From Fimenecus sp045613065 (GTDB taxonomy: Bacteria > Bacillota > Clostridia > Oscillospirales > Acutalibacteraceae): a stretch of 64,000 nucleotides of DNA. Position 1 is the stretch's first letter. The number at the start of each line of letters is the position of its first letter. The notes under the pieces are model-generated. The model saw only the letters and a program-made list of their open reading frames with translations, had not been told where the DNA came from and did not search any database. Shown in pieces: positions 32,003-41,407 of the stretch. The stretch spans positions 1 to 64,000 of the forward strand of contig JAZLAH010000042.1 in the NCBI GenBank assembly GCA_045613065.1. The letters are read 5' to 3'. The position numbers were made by a program, and so were the translations under genes.

Positions 32003-34022
32003 GACAGAAATACTTGCTCCTGTGGGCAATATCGAAATCTTAAAAGCTGCTGTACTTTCGGGTGCTGATGCGGTTTATTTTGGTTTAGGCAATTTTAACG
32101 CCCGCAGAAATGCTCAGAATTTTTCAGAAGAAGAAGCAAAACAAGCAATTGAATATTGTCACAGTAGGGGTGTTAAGGTGCATATTACTCTTAACACCCT
32201 TATTAAGGACTCGGAGATAAAGGATGCTGTTGAAACCATAAAACACATCTGCAAATCAGGTGCGGATGCTGTAATCGTTCAGGATTTAGGTGTTGCTAAA
32301 ATTGTTAAGACAGTTTGTCCTGATATAGAAATGCACGCTTCAACGCAAATGAGTGTTGGTACACTTGAAGGTCTTTATGAACTGAAAAACCTTGGTTTTA
32401 CAAGAGCAGTTTTACCAAGAGAATTAAGTTTTGACGAAATTAAATATCTTTGTGAGAACTCCCCTATTGACCTTGAAATTTTTATTCACGGTGCACTTTG
32501 TATGTGCGTTTCAGGTCAATGTCTTATGAGTGCTGTACTCGGTTCACGAAGCGGAAACAGAGGTCTTTGTGCCCAACCTTGTCGTTTACCATTCAAGGTT
32601 CAAAAAGGTACAGGACACGATTTGAGTCTGAAGGATTTATCTCTTATTGAATATATTCCTGAACTTTCCGAAATGGGTATCTGTTCCTTTAAAATTGAAG
32701 GCAGAATGAAACGACCTGAATATGTCAGTGCTGTTGTTTCAGCTTGTAAAAAATCATTGAATGATACATATACATCACTCGTAAGAAAAGATTTATCAGA
32801 TTTGTTCAGCCGTTCAGGATTTACTGACGGATACTATGAAAATGAACTTGGTCGTGATATGTTCGGATTCCGTGAAAAGGAAAATGTTCAATCAGCAACA
32901 AAGGAACTCCTTTCTAAATATGCTTCCATTTATGAAAAAGAAGAAGCAAGATTTGATGTTCATTTCAATTTTTATGGCAAAATCGGTGAAAAAGCAACAC
33001 TTACTGCAACTTGTGACGGACAAACTATTTCCGTACAAAGTGAAATGCTTTGCGAAGCTCCTATAAATCGACCAATTTCCGTTGAAAGAATCGAAGATTC
33101 TCTTTCAAAATGTGGTGGTACACAATTTACTGCCCAAAAAGTTGAAATTTCAGGAGATGTTGATTATTCACTTCCTATTTCAGCACTCAATTCAATGAGA
33201 AGAATTGCATTGGAATCGCTTGAGAATCAGATGATGGGTAAAATTGAGAGAAATCTCTATTCACCACCTGTTCCTACTAATATTCAATCACAGAATTACA
33301 GAAGTTTTTATTGCAGATTTGACAATGCAAACCAGATTCCCGAAAAATTCGAGGCTGATTTGATTTTTGTACCTTTAGGTACAGATGATAAAATTATCAA
33401 GGACAAAAAGTATGGCGTTGAGCTTCCTCACGGAATGTTCGGCAATGGTGAAAAAGTTGAAAAAATGCTTTTGGAATCATCAGCCCAAACTTGTCTTTGT
33501 CATACACTGGATGCTGTTGCAGTTGCAAAAAAATGTAAGAAAAAGATTGTTGCATCCCCTTCCCTTAATGTTTTCAATTCACTTTCTATGGATGCTGTTA
33601 AGCGTTTAAGAATCAACGAGGTTATTGTTTCTAACGAATGTACTGTTGAAAATTTCAAAAAGATTTCTGCACCTGTCGGAAAGGGAATTACAGTTTATGG
33701 CAAAATTCCACTTATGCTTACCCGAAATTGTCCTGTAAAAAATGGCAAAACTTGTGCTGAGTGTAAACGCCAGAGTGAAATTACTGACAGAATGGGTATT
33801 AAATTCCCTGTCAGATGTCATATGGGATACAGTGAAATTCTTAATTCACGACCAATTTATATGGCTGACAGACTTGACGAAATCCCTGATTGTGACATTC
33901 TTTTCTTTAATTTCACAACAGAAACAAAGCAGGAAGTTGCCCACATAATGAACGCTTATTATAACGAAGAAAAGCCTCAAGGTGAATTTACACGAGGACT
34001 TTTATACAGAGGTGTTGAATAA
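31995..34022 (+). CDS. Peptidase U32-family protein (RlhA/TrhP-like RNA hydroxylation)
   Basis: 675 aa from ATG 31995, overlapping the end of zapA by 8 nt. U32 core: LAPVGNIEILKAAVLSGADAVYFG at the start, the IHGALCMCVSGQC block and the CAQPCR pair, whose cysteines ligate a [4Fe-4S] cluster in characterised relatives. A C-terminal part matches the long form (DUF3656-type) and contains another cysteine set (NCPVKNGKTCAEC). E. coli relatives hydroxylate tRNA uridine or 23S rRNA cytidine from prephenate. Protease activity is doubtful for this group. RNA modification is inferred by family. Confidence 0.88.
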   Translation: MNKTEILAPVGNIEILKAAVLSGADAVYFGLGNFNARRNAQNFSEEEAKQAIEYCHSRGVKVHITLNTLIKDSEIKDAVETIKHICKSGADAVIVQDLGVAKIVKTVCPDIEMHASTQMSVGTLEGLYELKNLGFTRAVLPRELSFDEIKYLCENSPIDLEIFIHGALCMCVSGQCLMSAVLGSRSGNRGLCAQPCRLPFKVQKGTGHDLSLKDLSLIEYIPELSEMGICSFKIEGRMKRPEYVSAVVSACKKSLNDTYTSLVRKDLSDLFSRSGFTDGYYENELGRDMFGFREKENVQSATKELLSKYASIYEKEEARFDVHFNFYGKIGEKATLTATCDGQTISVQSEMLCEAPINRPISVERIEDSLSKCGGTQFTAQKVEISGDVDYSLPISALNSMRRIALESLENQMMGKIERNLYSPPVPTNIQSQNYRSFYCRFDNANQIPEKFEADLIFVPLGTDDKIIKDKKYGVELPHGMFGNGEKVEKMLLESSAQTCLCHTLDAVAVAKKCKKKIVASPSLNVFNSLSMDAVKRLRINEVIVSNECTVENFKKISAPVGKGITVYGKIPLMLTRNCPVKNGKTCAECKRQSEITDRMGIKFPVRCHMGYSEILNSRPIYMADRLDEIPDCDILFFNFTTETKQEVAHIMNAYYNEEKPQGEFTRGLLYRGVE

Positions 34023-34023
34023 T

Positions 34024-34467
34024 ATGAAAGAGTTAAAGATAAAAAAAGTCAGAGAAAATGCGAAAATTCCGACAAGAGGTACTGTCGGAAGTGCAGGACT
34101 TGACCTTTATGCTTGTATTGATGAACCAATCACATTAAAAAAGGGGGATAAAGCAGTTGTTCCAACGGGAATTGCAATCGGTCTTGATGACCCTCACTAT
34201 GCTGCATTTGTATATGCAAGAAGCGGACTTGCAATCAAGCAGGGAATCGGTCTTCTCAATTCTGTCGGCGTTATCGACAGCGATTATCGTGGTGAAATCT
34301 GCGTTGGTGTTATTAAGCAGACTGACCCTGAATATACAATTCAACCCTTTGAGAGAATTGCACAGATGGTAATTCAGCCTGTTGCATTACCTGAGCTTGT
34401 TGAGGTTGATGACCTTGATGAAACAGACAGAGGTGCAGGTGGATTCGGTTCAACTGGAACTAAATAA
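34024..34467 (+). CDS. dut: dUTP diphosphatase
   Basis: 147-aa trimeric dUTPase; hydrolyses dUTP to dUMP. All five motifs are seen: GSAGLDLYA, YARSGLA, LLNSVGVIDSDYRGEI, ERIAQMVI and the C-terminal RGAGGFGSTG. The ATG at 34024 is one base after the stop of the U32 gene, so it is co-transcribed with it. Full length and probably active. Confidence 0.96.
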   Translation: MKELKIKKVRENAKIPTRGTVGSAGLDLYACIDEPITLKKGDKAVVPTGIAIGLDDPHYAAFVYARSGLAIKQGIGLLNSVGVIDSDYRGEICVGVIKQTDPEYTIQPFERIAQMVIQPVALPELVEVDDLDETDRGAGGFGSTGTK

Positions 34468-34472
34468 ATGCA

Positions 34473-34501
34473 AAAGGACACTTCGGTATGAAGTGTCCTT
34501 T
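34473..34501. terminator. Bidirectional terminator after dut
   Basis: Perfect 12-bp stem (34473-34484 / 34490-34501), loop GGTAT, between the convergent dut and the cysteine-hydrolase-like gene. Confidence 0.88.
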
Positions 34502-34509
34502 AATTATTA

Positions 34510-35040
34510 CTATTCTGTTTTTTTTACAAATTTATCCACAAAGCTTAAATGATTACCTACGAATATGAGCTTTAATTCCTTGTGCCTTGTTATATCCTTT
34601 GGAAAATACAAGGTGCTTTTCTTTTTAAGCTGTAACACCTTGCTTTTTTGTAATACCTCTGCCACAAAATGTGAACAGAAATACTTATTTTTCCTGCTCA
34701 ACGGAATTTTCAAAAAGCAACATATAAGTCCAAGTGTTGAATATTTAAGTTGTTCTTTTCTTACCTTATATGTCATAACCAATGCTTTCACATTGTTATA
34801 AGTTTTTTCAGGCACTGAAATCTCATATAATGCACATGGAAATGACGGTCTATCAGGTTTTTCATACTTTTTTATACTTTCAACAAAAAAGCCTTTGCTG
34901 ACAAAAGTATAAAATGTATCCATATCGTCTTCAAATCCAACAGAAGCATGGGAATATGGAAAACGGGTATACCACATAAGGAATTTTGCATCATATCCTG
35001 GATACCGTGTCATTAATACGTATATCTTTTTACAAGCCAT
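34510..35040 (-). CDS. Permuted papain-fold (NlpC/P60-like) hydrolase, hypothetical
   Basis: 176-aa protein not firmly recognised. YSHASVGFED near residue 29 supplies a histidine and KYFCSHFVAEVL near 119 a cysteine. That order (His before Cys) is typical of permuted NlpC/P60-type proteins (YiiX/YaeF-like). No signal peptide, so it may act on lipids, proteins or amide bonds inside the cell. It is monocistronic between two convergent or minus-strand blocks. The catalytic assignment is inference from two motifs. Confidence 0.55.
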   Translation of the reverse strand: MACKKIYVLMTRYPGYDAKFLMWYTRFPYSHASVGFEDDMDTFYTFVSKGFFVESIKKYEKPDRPSFPCALYEISVPEKTYNNVKALVMTYKVRKEQLKYSTLGLICCFLKIPLSRKNKYFCSHFVAEVLQKSKVLQLKKKSTLYFPKDITRHKELKLIFVGNHLSFVDKFVKKTE

Positions 35041-35129
35041 TTATTTTTCCTCTTATTTTTTAGTCTATAAAATAAGTATATCCCAAAAAATAATATCAAA
35101 TCAAGTGGTAAGTTTTGGAGACAAACGAA

Positions 35130-35372
35130 TTATTTTACCATTTCATACATTTCGGTTGCTGACTGTTTTGTCGCGTGTTCAGTTACATTCAACACTTTAT
35201 ACTTTGTAATTTTTTCACCAAACTGAATTTCAAGAATATCTCCCTCTTTCACATCATAAGATGCTTTTACAACTCTGCCACTAACACTAACATGACCTGC
35301 GTCACACACTTCATTAGCAACTGTTCGTCTTTTAATTATTCTTGAAACTTTTAAGAATTTGTCTAATCTCAT
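35130..35372 (-). CDS. rqcP: Ribosome-associated quality control factor RqcP (S4 domain)
   Basis: 80 aa from ATG 35372 (AGGTG site; a GTG at 35381 overlaps that site). A single S4 RNA-binding domain: MRLDKFLKVSRIIKRRTVANEVCDAGHV, followed by the VKEGDILEI strand. It corresponds to B. subtilis YabO/RqcP, which works with RqcH in C-terminal alanine tailing on stalled 50S subunits. It follows hup with a terminator in between, within the conserved yabM-yabN-yabO order. Confidence 0.93.
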   Translation of the reverse strand: MRLDKFLKVSRIIKRRTVANEVCDAGHVSVSGRVVKASYDVKEGDILEIQFGEKITKYKVLNVTEHATKQSATEMYEMVK

Positions 35373-35391
35373 TTCAATCACCTAAAAAACA

Positions 35392-35412
35392 AGGGTCGCT
35401 TTTGGCGACCCT
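35392..35412 (-). terminator. Terminator/attenuator between hup and rqcP
   Basis: Perfect 8-bp GC-rich stem AGGGTCGC (35392-35399) / GCGACCCT (35405-35412), followed in the minus-strand RNA by GUUUUUU. Its U-run ends just before the rqcP ribosome site, so abundant hup mRNA would stop here with limited readthrough into rqcP. Confidence 0.8.
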
Positions 35413-35432
35413 AATTTTTAACAAAAGTTTAA

Positions 35433-35705
35433 TTATTTAACAGCTGCTTTGAGTGCTGCACCTGCTTTGAATGCAGGAACCTTTGTTGCAGGAACTGTCA
35501 TTGTTTCGCCTGTTCTTGGGTTACGAGCTGTCTTTTCTGAACGTTCTCTAACTTCAAATGTACCGAAGCCGATAAGCTGAACCTTATCACCGTTTACAAG
35601 AGCGTCTGTAACTGATGCGAAAACTGCTGCTACTGCTGCGTCTGCGTCTTTCTTTGAAATGCCTGCTTTTGCAGCAACTGCTGCTACGAGTTCTGTCTTA
35701 TTCAT
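35433..35705 (-). CDS. hup: HU-family DNA-binding protein
   Basis: 90-aa nucleoid protein, from ATG 35705 behind GGAGG. Typical HU: MNKTELVAAVAAKAGISKKDA, GFGTFEVRERSEKTARNPRTGE beta arm with the conserved proline, and a lysine-rich end. It binds and bends DNA without strong sequence specificity. It sits between mazG and rqcP, as in many Firmicutes. Confidence 0.96.
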   Translation of the reverse strand: MNKTELVAAVAAKAGISKKDADAAVAAVFASVTDALVNGDKVQLIGFGTFEVRERSEKTARNPRTGETMTVPATKVPAFKAGAALKAAVK

Positions 35706-35752
35706 TTTGTATTCCTCCAAAAATTAATATCTTTTTTATTTTAAAAAGGTTT

Positions 35753-36550
35753 TTAGTCCTTTTTAGCCAAATCCCACAACTTGTCCAATGTGTCCAAGTC
35801 TGTATTTTTCATATCCATTCCCTGTTCATTTGCCATTTTCTCAACCTTGCTGAAACGGTCAATAAACTTGTCCGTTGAGTTCGTAAGAGCTTCTTCACTA
35901 TCAACTTTCACAAATCTTGAAACATTCACAACTGAGAAAAGTAAGTCGCCCAATTCTTCATGGATATGCTCCTGATTACCTTCAATATACGCTTCCTTAA
36001 GTTCGTTGAGTTCTTCACTCACCTTCTGGAAAGCACCATCAGCACTATCCCAATCGAAGCCAACCTTTGACGCTTTTTTTTGTACTTTATCAGCACGCAT
36101 TAAAGCTGGGAACTCACGAGGTATGGAAAGCATAGATTCTGTCTGACTCTTTTGCTGTTTTGTACGCTTTTTGATGACATCCCAATTTTCAAGCACTTGT
36201 TCACTCGTTTCGGCATTAACATCACCAAAAACATGTGGGTGACGCTCAATCATTTTTTTACAGATTCCATCAGCAACATCTGAAAGTTCAAAAGTTCCCT
36301 TTTCACGCTCAATCTGAGTATGAAAAACAACCTGTAATAAAACATCACCAAGTTCTTCCAAAAGCAAGTCCTTGTCATCCTTATTGATTGCCTCAATAAC
36401 CTCATAGGTTTCTTCAAGAAAATCACGACGAATAGATTTATGGTCCTGCTCCCTATCCCAAGGACAACCCTCAGGAGAACGAAGAATTTCAACAATATCT
36501 ATCAAATCAGATACAGAATATTTTTCTTTGAATTGAAAACCATTAATCAT
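35753..36550 (-). CDS. mazG: Nucleoside triphosphate pyrophosphohydrolase MazG
   Basis: 265-aa house-cleaning NTP pyrophosphatase with two MazG repeats. The first starts at CPWDREQDHKSIRRDFLEETYEV with EELGD; the second has EELNELKEAY...EELGDLLFSVVNV. It is the equivalent of the C-terminal part of B. subtilis YabN but lacks the N-terminal methylase-like domain of that protein. It lies 18 bp after the spoVB-type gene and before hup. Confidence 0.93.
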   Translation of the reverse strand: MINGFQFKEKYSVSDLIDIVEILRSPEGCPWDREQDHKSIRRDFLEETYEVIEAINKDDKDLLLEELGDVLLQVVFHTQIEREKGTFELSDVADGICKKMIERHPHVFGDVNAETSEQVLENWDVIKKRTKQQKSQTESMLSIPREFPALMRADKVQKKASKVGFDWDSADGAFQKVSEELNELKEAYIEGNQEHIHEELGDLLFSVVNVSRFVKVDSEEALTNSTDKFIDRFSKVEKMANEQGMDMKNTDLDTLDKLWDLAKKD

Positions 36551-36568
36551 ATTAACTTACCTCATATT

Positions 36569-38341
36569 TTACTCTATAAAACCAAATTTTGCAAGTATTT
36601 TTGCGATTTTTTCTCCCTTTGGAAGCATAATTACGTCATCTTTTGCTATACCTTTAACTAAAAGCATAGAAATCACATAAATAATTCCACCAAAACCGAT
36701 TGCAACTCCAAGACATAAAATGTTCTTTATTGAAAATTCAGGGATAAATCTATTGCAAAGTCCGAATGAAGTATATGCACCGACGCCACAAAGCACACCA
36801 CATATAATTGGCTTTACAAATACAGAAATAAAGTTAATTCTTATTCTCGTTGTTTTAATAATTGCAAAAAGGTTAATTATTGTAATTACTGCATAACAGC
36901 TTACCGTACCAATAACAGCACCGTTAACATTAAGGCTTGGAATTGAAACAAAAATAAGGTTCGAAACGAATTTTACAGCTGCACCAACACTCATTGAAAT
37001 AAGTGGGATTTTAGTTTTATCGAGAGCCTGAAGCATATTTGTCATTGGCTGTGACAATGCAATAAGGAAAATTGTAAAACCATAAACTGTAAGTACAGGT
37101 GCTGCAATAGAAACACCACTTGCAGCCTCACCACTGCCATAAAATGCTGCAAGAATTGGTTGTGCCAACACACCCATACCAATACCACAAGGCATTGCAA
37201 CAAGCATTGTTACACGCATTACAGATTCAACTGAAACCTTGATTGCCTTTCTGTTTTTAACTGCCCAAGCTGCAGAAAGTGCAGGAATTGCACTGATACC
37301 TAAAGTCATTGTAATTGACGGAATAAGGTTTCTGAAGTCAAGAGATAATGAATATGCACCATAAAGGAAGTTCTTAACGTCAGCATCAAGAACACCAACA
37401 AGCTCAGTTGAGTATATCTTTCTGATTAAATCAAGATTGTTCATAACAACTGTTTCAAGTCTGTTCTGAACAGTAATAGCATCAATAAGATTTGTAATAC
37501 TGAATACGAGTGAACTGAGCGCAACAGGAATTGCAAAATTAAACATCTTTTTAGCAATTACACCTGAGCTTTCAGGTTTTGGTGCTGAAGCAAGCTCAGC
37601 TGTTGTTATTCTATCACCCTTAATTCTGTAAAGGATAATCAAATAAACTAAACCAATTACAGTACCAAGTGTTACACCAGCAGTAGCACCTGCTGCTGCA
37701 TAAGGATAAATTGCACTTAAAGCTTCAGCTTCTGTTGTAGCAGTCTGCCCGAAAACTGTCTGTCCTGCCTCAAAGCGTGACAGCCCATAACTGATTGCCC
37801 ATTTTGCACACACAAGACCGAAAATAAGCTTACCACCTGCTTCAAGCACCTGTGAAATTGCAGTTGGTGTCATATTTCTGAGACCATTGTAATAACCACG
37901 ATAGCTTGACATTACACAACAGAAGAAAATTGACGGTGTAATCACAAGTACAGCAGGAATGATGTCCATATTTTTAGCTGACAAGGCATATGGATATGCA
38001 AGAATGAACATTGCAAGAGTGCCTATAATACCAACCATCAGGAACAAACGCTTTGCTACTTTGTGGATTATCTTAACATCTCGATAGCGTCCTAATGCCA
38101 TTGCCTTTGACACCATATTTGAGATTGCAACTGGAAGTCCTGCCATTGCGACTGTGTAAACAGGTACATAAAGGCTATACGCTGAGTCAAACAAGCCTCT
38201 ACCCACAGTACCAATCATATTTGAAAGCGGAATTTTGTAAATTACACCAATTACCTTAATGATAATAGTTGCAAGACTTAATACAAGTGCACCATTTAAA
38301 AGGCTTTGACTTTTTCTTTTGTTTTCTGCCAACTTTACCAC
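36569..38341 (-). CDS. spoVB: SpoVB/MurJ-like polysaccharide flippase
   Basis: 590-aa membrane protein with about 14 hydrophobic segments of the MOP flippase superfamily. Conserved N-terminal SLLNGALVLSLATIIIKVIGVIYKIPLSNMIG and ASNMVS-like blocks match YabM/SpoVB. Members flip lipid-linked peptidoglycan precursors, in spores or vegetative cells. It starts at GTG 38341; the ribosome site overlaps (AAAAGGTG), so TTG a few codons downstream is possible. It heads the spoVB-mazG-hup-rqcP order also found in B. subtilis (yabM-yabN...yabO). Confidence 0.88.
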   Translation of the reverse strand: MVKLAENKRKSQSLLNGALVLSLATIIIKVIGVIYKIPLSNMIGTVGRGLFDSAYSLYVPVYTVAMAGLPVAISNMVSKAMALGRYRDVKIIHKVAKRLFLMVGIIGTLAMFILAYPYALSAKNMDIIPAVLVITPSIFFCCVMSSYRGYYNGLRNMTPTAISQVLEAGGKLIFGLVCAKWAISYGLSRFEAGQTVFGQTATTEAEALSAIYPYAAAGATAGVTLGTVIGLVYLIILYRIKGDRITTAELASAPKPESSGVIAKKMFNFAIPVALSSLVFSITNLIDAITVQNRLETVVMNNLDLIRKIYSTELVGVLDADVKNFLYGAYSLSLDFRNLIPSITMTLGISAIPALSAAWAVKNRKAIKVSVESVMRVTMLVAMPCGIGMGVLAQPILAAFYGSGEAASGVSIAAPVLTVYGFTIFLIALSQPMTNMLQALDKTKIPLISMSVGAAVKFVSNLIFVSIPSLNVNGAVIGTVSCYAVITIINLFAIIKTTRIRINFISVFVKPIICGVLCGVGAYTSFGLCNRFIPEFSIKNILCLGVAIGFGGIIYVISMLLVKGIAKDDVIMLPKGEKIAKILAKFGFIE

Positions 38342-38362
38342 ACCTTTTCGGGATTTATTTAA

Positions 38363-39286
38363 TTAACCTAAAAACTCACGGAGTAACGAGTCTTTTGGAA
38401 CTTTATTTTCTTCAATATCATAAAATTTTTCAAGAGCTGCACAAAGTTTTTTTGCATCCTCACGAAATTCATCTGAAACCTCGCTATCACGAAGCAGAGG
38501 TAATGCCTGATTTTTTATTACACAAGGCTCATACAGATGAATTGTATTTGCCTTAATATCTGCGTTATCACGATAAGGGAAAAGATATTTATCCTCACCA
38601 ATCGTAACATTTTTCCATAATTTATATGTGTTATCAACTGAACTTGCACGGAATTTATAATCACGAATCATTCTTCGAAGAAAACGAAAATTCCTTTTAC
38701 TCAAAAGAATTTCACCATTTTCATCACATACCCTTGAAGACACATTTATATAAACTTTTAAAAGTTTACCATTCACCTTTTCTGTAATAAGAGGATTAAG
38801 TGCATGAAGCCCCTCAATTATTACAACATCCTCCTGACCTAATGTAATGGTATTAAACTGCGTATCACTTCTCTTACCTGTTGTAAAATCAAAAATAGGA
38901 GTTTTTACAGTTTCACCACGCAAAAGAGAATTCAGGTCGTTTTCAAGACGTTCCAAATCAAGAGCATAAACCGTTTCATAATCCTGAGACCCATCAGGAA
39001 GATATGGAATGTCATCACGGTTAAGATAAAAATCATCAAGACTTAAAACATAGGTTGTGACACCCTTTCTAAAAAGTCCTTCTTTTAATCTTTTTGCAGT
39101 TGTTGTTTTTCCAGCTGAAGAAGGTCCTGCAAGCATTATGATTTCTCTGCCGTCTTCCTCTACAATCCTCTTAACGATTTTATCGATAATACTCTGATAT
39201 CTTTTTTCACAATCCTCAATGAATTCTTCTGCATTGAATTTTGCCTTTTCATTAATAAACTGGAGTTTGTTGTTTAATTCTGTCAT
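38363..39286 (-). CDS. Uridine kinase/phosphoribulokinase-like P-loop nucleoside kinase
   Basis: 307-aa kinase. Walker A GPSSAGKTT near residues 54-62, DDFYLNRDD near 84-92 and the IIEGLHALN block near 156 match the uridine kinase family found in Firmicutes without a TGS domain. The N-terminal 40 residues are a helical extension. Substrate probably a pyrimidine nucleoside. It lies between spoVB (22 bp) and hemZ (28 bp) in the minus-strand block. Confidence 0.85.
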   Translation of the reverse strand: MTELNNKLQFINEKAKFNAEEFIEDCEKRYQSIIDKIVKRIVEEDGREIIMLAGPSSAGKTTTAKRLKEGLFRKGVTTYVLSLDDFYLNRDDIPYLPDGSQDYETVYALDLERLENDLNSLLRGETVKTPIFDFTTGKRSDTQFNTITLGQEDVVIIEGLHALNPLITEKVNGKLLKVYINVSSRVCDENGEILLSKRNFRFLRRMIRDYKFRASSVDNTYKLWKNVTIGEDKYLFPYRDNADIKANTIHLYEPCVIKNQALPLLRDSEVSDEFREDAKKLCAALEKFYDIEENKVPKDSLLREFLG

Positions 39287-39314
39287 TTAGAAAAAACACC
39301 TTTCACATTATTAA

Positions 39315-40751
39315 TTATAAGTATGTATCATAAAATTCAGTTATTCTTTTCTTTCTTTCAACAAGCTCACTAAAGCCTGAAATATACTCAAAAGGATATT
39401 TAAAATTGAAAATACGCTCAATTTCGTCACCATTGGGTGCTTTGAGCTTTGTAACAGCTCCACCACCACAGGAAAGAATTGTATGACATTCTTCCATCAT
39501 AAAAATATTATAAATGCACTCTGTATCATTTTTTGCCCAACCCACATTTTCAAGACTACCTGCTGACTTTGATTGACGATACATATAGTATGGATGATAT
39601 TTTTCGTATAATCTTTCGTAAGTATATGAAAGCATTTCGGATGCTGTATTAGCATTCTGTACTGCAATTTTAGGAGTATTCTGTCCGATTTCAGAAGAAC
39701 GCTTAACAGCAAGAGTATGAACTGTAATATTTTCTGGGTCAAGGTTGATTGCGGTATCAAGTGAATATTTAAATCCATCAACCGTATCTGTTGGAAGCCC
39801 TGCAATCAAATCCATATTGATATTATTGAATCCCATTTTTCTTGCACAATCAAAAATTTTCACTGTATCCTCTGCAGTATGGCGTCTGCCAACTGTCTGC
39901 AATACAGAATCATTGAATGTCTGCGGATTTATGCTTATTCTATCAACGGGACTGTTTTTAAGCACTGAAAGTTTCTCTTCGGTGATTGTGTCGGGACGAC
40001 CTGCTTCAACCGTAAACTCACGACAAGTTTTCAAATCAAAATTCTTTTCTATTGAATTTAAAACTATTTCTAACTGCTCAGCTGAAAGCGTTGTTGGTGT
40101 ACCACCACCAATATAAATACTTTCAAGAGCAACACCAGTATTTTTTGCAATTTCTCCTGTAATTTCGAGTTCCTTTGAAAGCAATTCAACATACTGTGGC
40201 AAAAGATTTTTTGCCTTATCATTTTCAACAGAATGGGAAACAAAAGAACAATAACTGCATCGTGACGGACAAAAAGGAATTGAAACATAAAGGCTGAAAG
40301 ACTCGGGTCTACTTGTACTTATGATTTTTTCTTCCCAATCGGCAACTTCCCTTGCAAGCTGAAACTTTTCGTCGGTTACAAGCAACTCATTCTTAAAATA
40401 TTCTTCAGTCTTTTCTCTGCCAAGTTGTTTTTCTGTATTTATAAGAAGTTTTGATGGTCGTACACCTGTCAAAACACCCCATTTAGGGTAAAATCCTGTA
40501 TATTCACCCATAAGTGAATACACCATTCTTCCCATCTGCATTTCATTATCATCACAAATAGGTGCAGTAAGTGTTTTATTAAAATCATCAAATTTTATTA
40601 TAACCTTTATTTCATTAGTAACGGAAGTATAAATATTAAAATCATCACAATTTTCATATACCACTTGAATTTTTACATCAGGCATAAAAATTCTGACCAA
40701 TTTCTCCATTTCATAATGAAATTTGTGGTTAATTACAAGTAACTTTATCAT
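39315..40751 (-). CDS. hemZ: Oxygen-independent coproporphyrinogen dehydrogenase HemZ
   Basis: 478-aa radical SAM enzyme of the HemN/HemZ type. CPSRCSYC (C161, C165, C168) binds the [4Fe-4S]-SAM cluster; IGGGTPTTL and RISINPQTFND follow. The N-terminal 150 residues are the HemZ-specific extension. HemZ converts coproporphyrinogen III anaerobically; since no other heme genes are here, a different physiological role is possible. Its start overlaps the stop of the upstream MBL gene (4 nt), so translation is coupled. Confidence 0.93.
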   Translation of the reverse strand: MIKLLVINHKFHYEMEKLVRIFMPDVKIQVVYENCDDFNIYTSVTNEIKVIIKFDDFNKTLTAPICDDNEMQMGRMVYSLMGEYTGFYPKWGVLTGVRPSKLLINTEKQLGREKTEEYFKNELLVTDEKFQLAREVADWEEKIISTSRPESFSLYVSIPFCPSRCSYCSFVSHSVENDKAKNLLPQYVELLSKELEITGEIAKNTGVALESIYIGGGTPTTLSAEQLEIVLNSIEKNFDLKTCREFTVEAGRPDTITEEKLSVLKNSPVDRISINPQTFNDSVLQTVGRRHTAEDTVKIFDCARKMGFNNINMDLIAGLPTDTVDGFKYSLDTAINLDPENITVHTLAVKRSSEIGQNTPKIAVQNANTASEMLSYTYERLYEKYHPYYMYRQSKSAGSLENVGWAKNDTECIYNIFMMEECHTILSCGGGAVTKLKAPNGDEIERIFNFKYPFEYISGFSELVERKKRITEFYDTYL

Positions 40752-41401
40752 TTTCTTCTAAAGCGAGTTCTCATATAACGATTATTTTCACGTTCGAAAT
40801 CAAGTGTTGTATCGTCTTCGTGGCCTGGATAAACCTTGTAGTTGCCTTCGAGTTCACCGAGACTTGCAAGTGAACGAAGTACCTGACGACCATTGCCACC
40901 GTAAAGGTCAGCTCTTCCTGCACAAAGTTTGAAAAGAGTATCACCTGAAAACATTACCAAATCTTCTTTAAAAAGATAACAAACACTACCCATAGAATGT
41001 CCAGGAGTATGCATAACAGTAATCTTACTGTTACCAAGCATAATTTCAGTACCATCTTCTACAAATTTATCTGCATCAACTACAGGGAACTCAAAACCTA
41101 TACAATTACTTGCAAACTCGTTTTTATTGACATCATAAAGCATTACTTCATCAGCCTCATGAATGATAACTTTTGCCCCTGTGTTCTCCTTAACCATTTT
41201 TGCACCACATAAATGGTCAAAGTGGCCATGAGTCAGAAGAATATACTTAACATTTTTACCACTAAGCTTTTCTAATAATTTCTCTTCAGGTAATGATGGG
41301 TCAACAACAGCTGTTTCACCTGTTTCCACATCAGTGACTATGTAAGTATTGATTGTAAAGCCGTCATCCATAACTGCTAAATGCTTTTCTACTGTAATCA
41401 T
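40748..41401 (-). CDS. MBL-fold metallohydrolase (YqgX/glyoxalase II-like)
   Basis: 217-aa metallo-beta-lactamase-fold protein with the metal motif THGHFDH (H58, H60, D62, H63), HTPGHSMGS near 135 and a further metal-binding aspartate in SGDTLF. Compact size and the PGHED block resemble YqgX-type hydroxyacylglutathione-hydrolase relatives. The substrate is unknown: glutathione thioesters are unlikely in clostridia. It overlaps hemZ by 4 nt and follows dtd by 6 bp. Confidence 0.9.
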   Translation of the reverse strand: MITVEKHLAVMDDGFTINTYIVTDVETGETAVVDPSLPEEKLLEKLSGKNVKYILLTHGHFDHLCGAKMVKENTGAKVIIHEADEVMLYDVNKNEFASNCIGFEFPVVDADKFVEDGTEIMLGNSKITVMHTPGHSMGSVCYLFKEDLVMFSGDTLFKLCAGRADLYGGNGRQVLRSLASLGELEGNYKVYPGHEDDTTLDFERENNRYMRTRFRRK

Positions 41402-41407
41402 ATTTTA

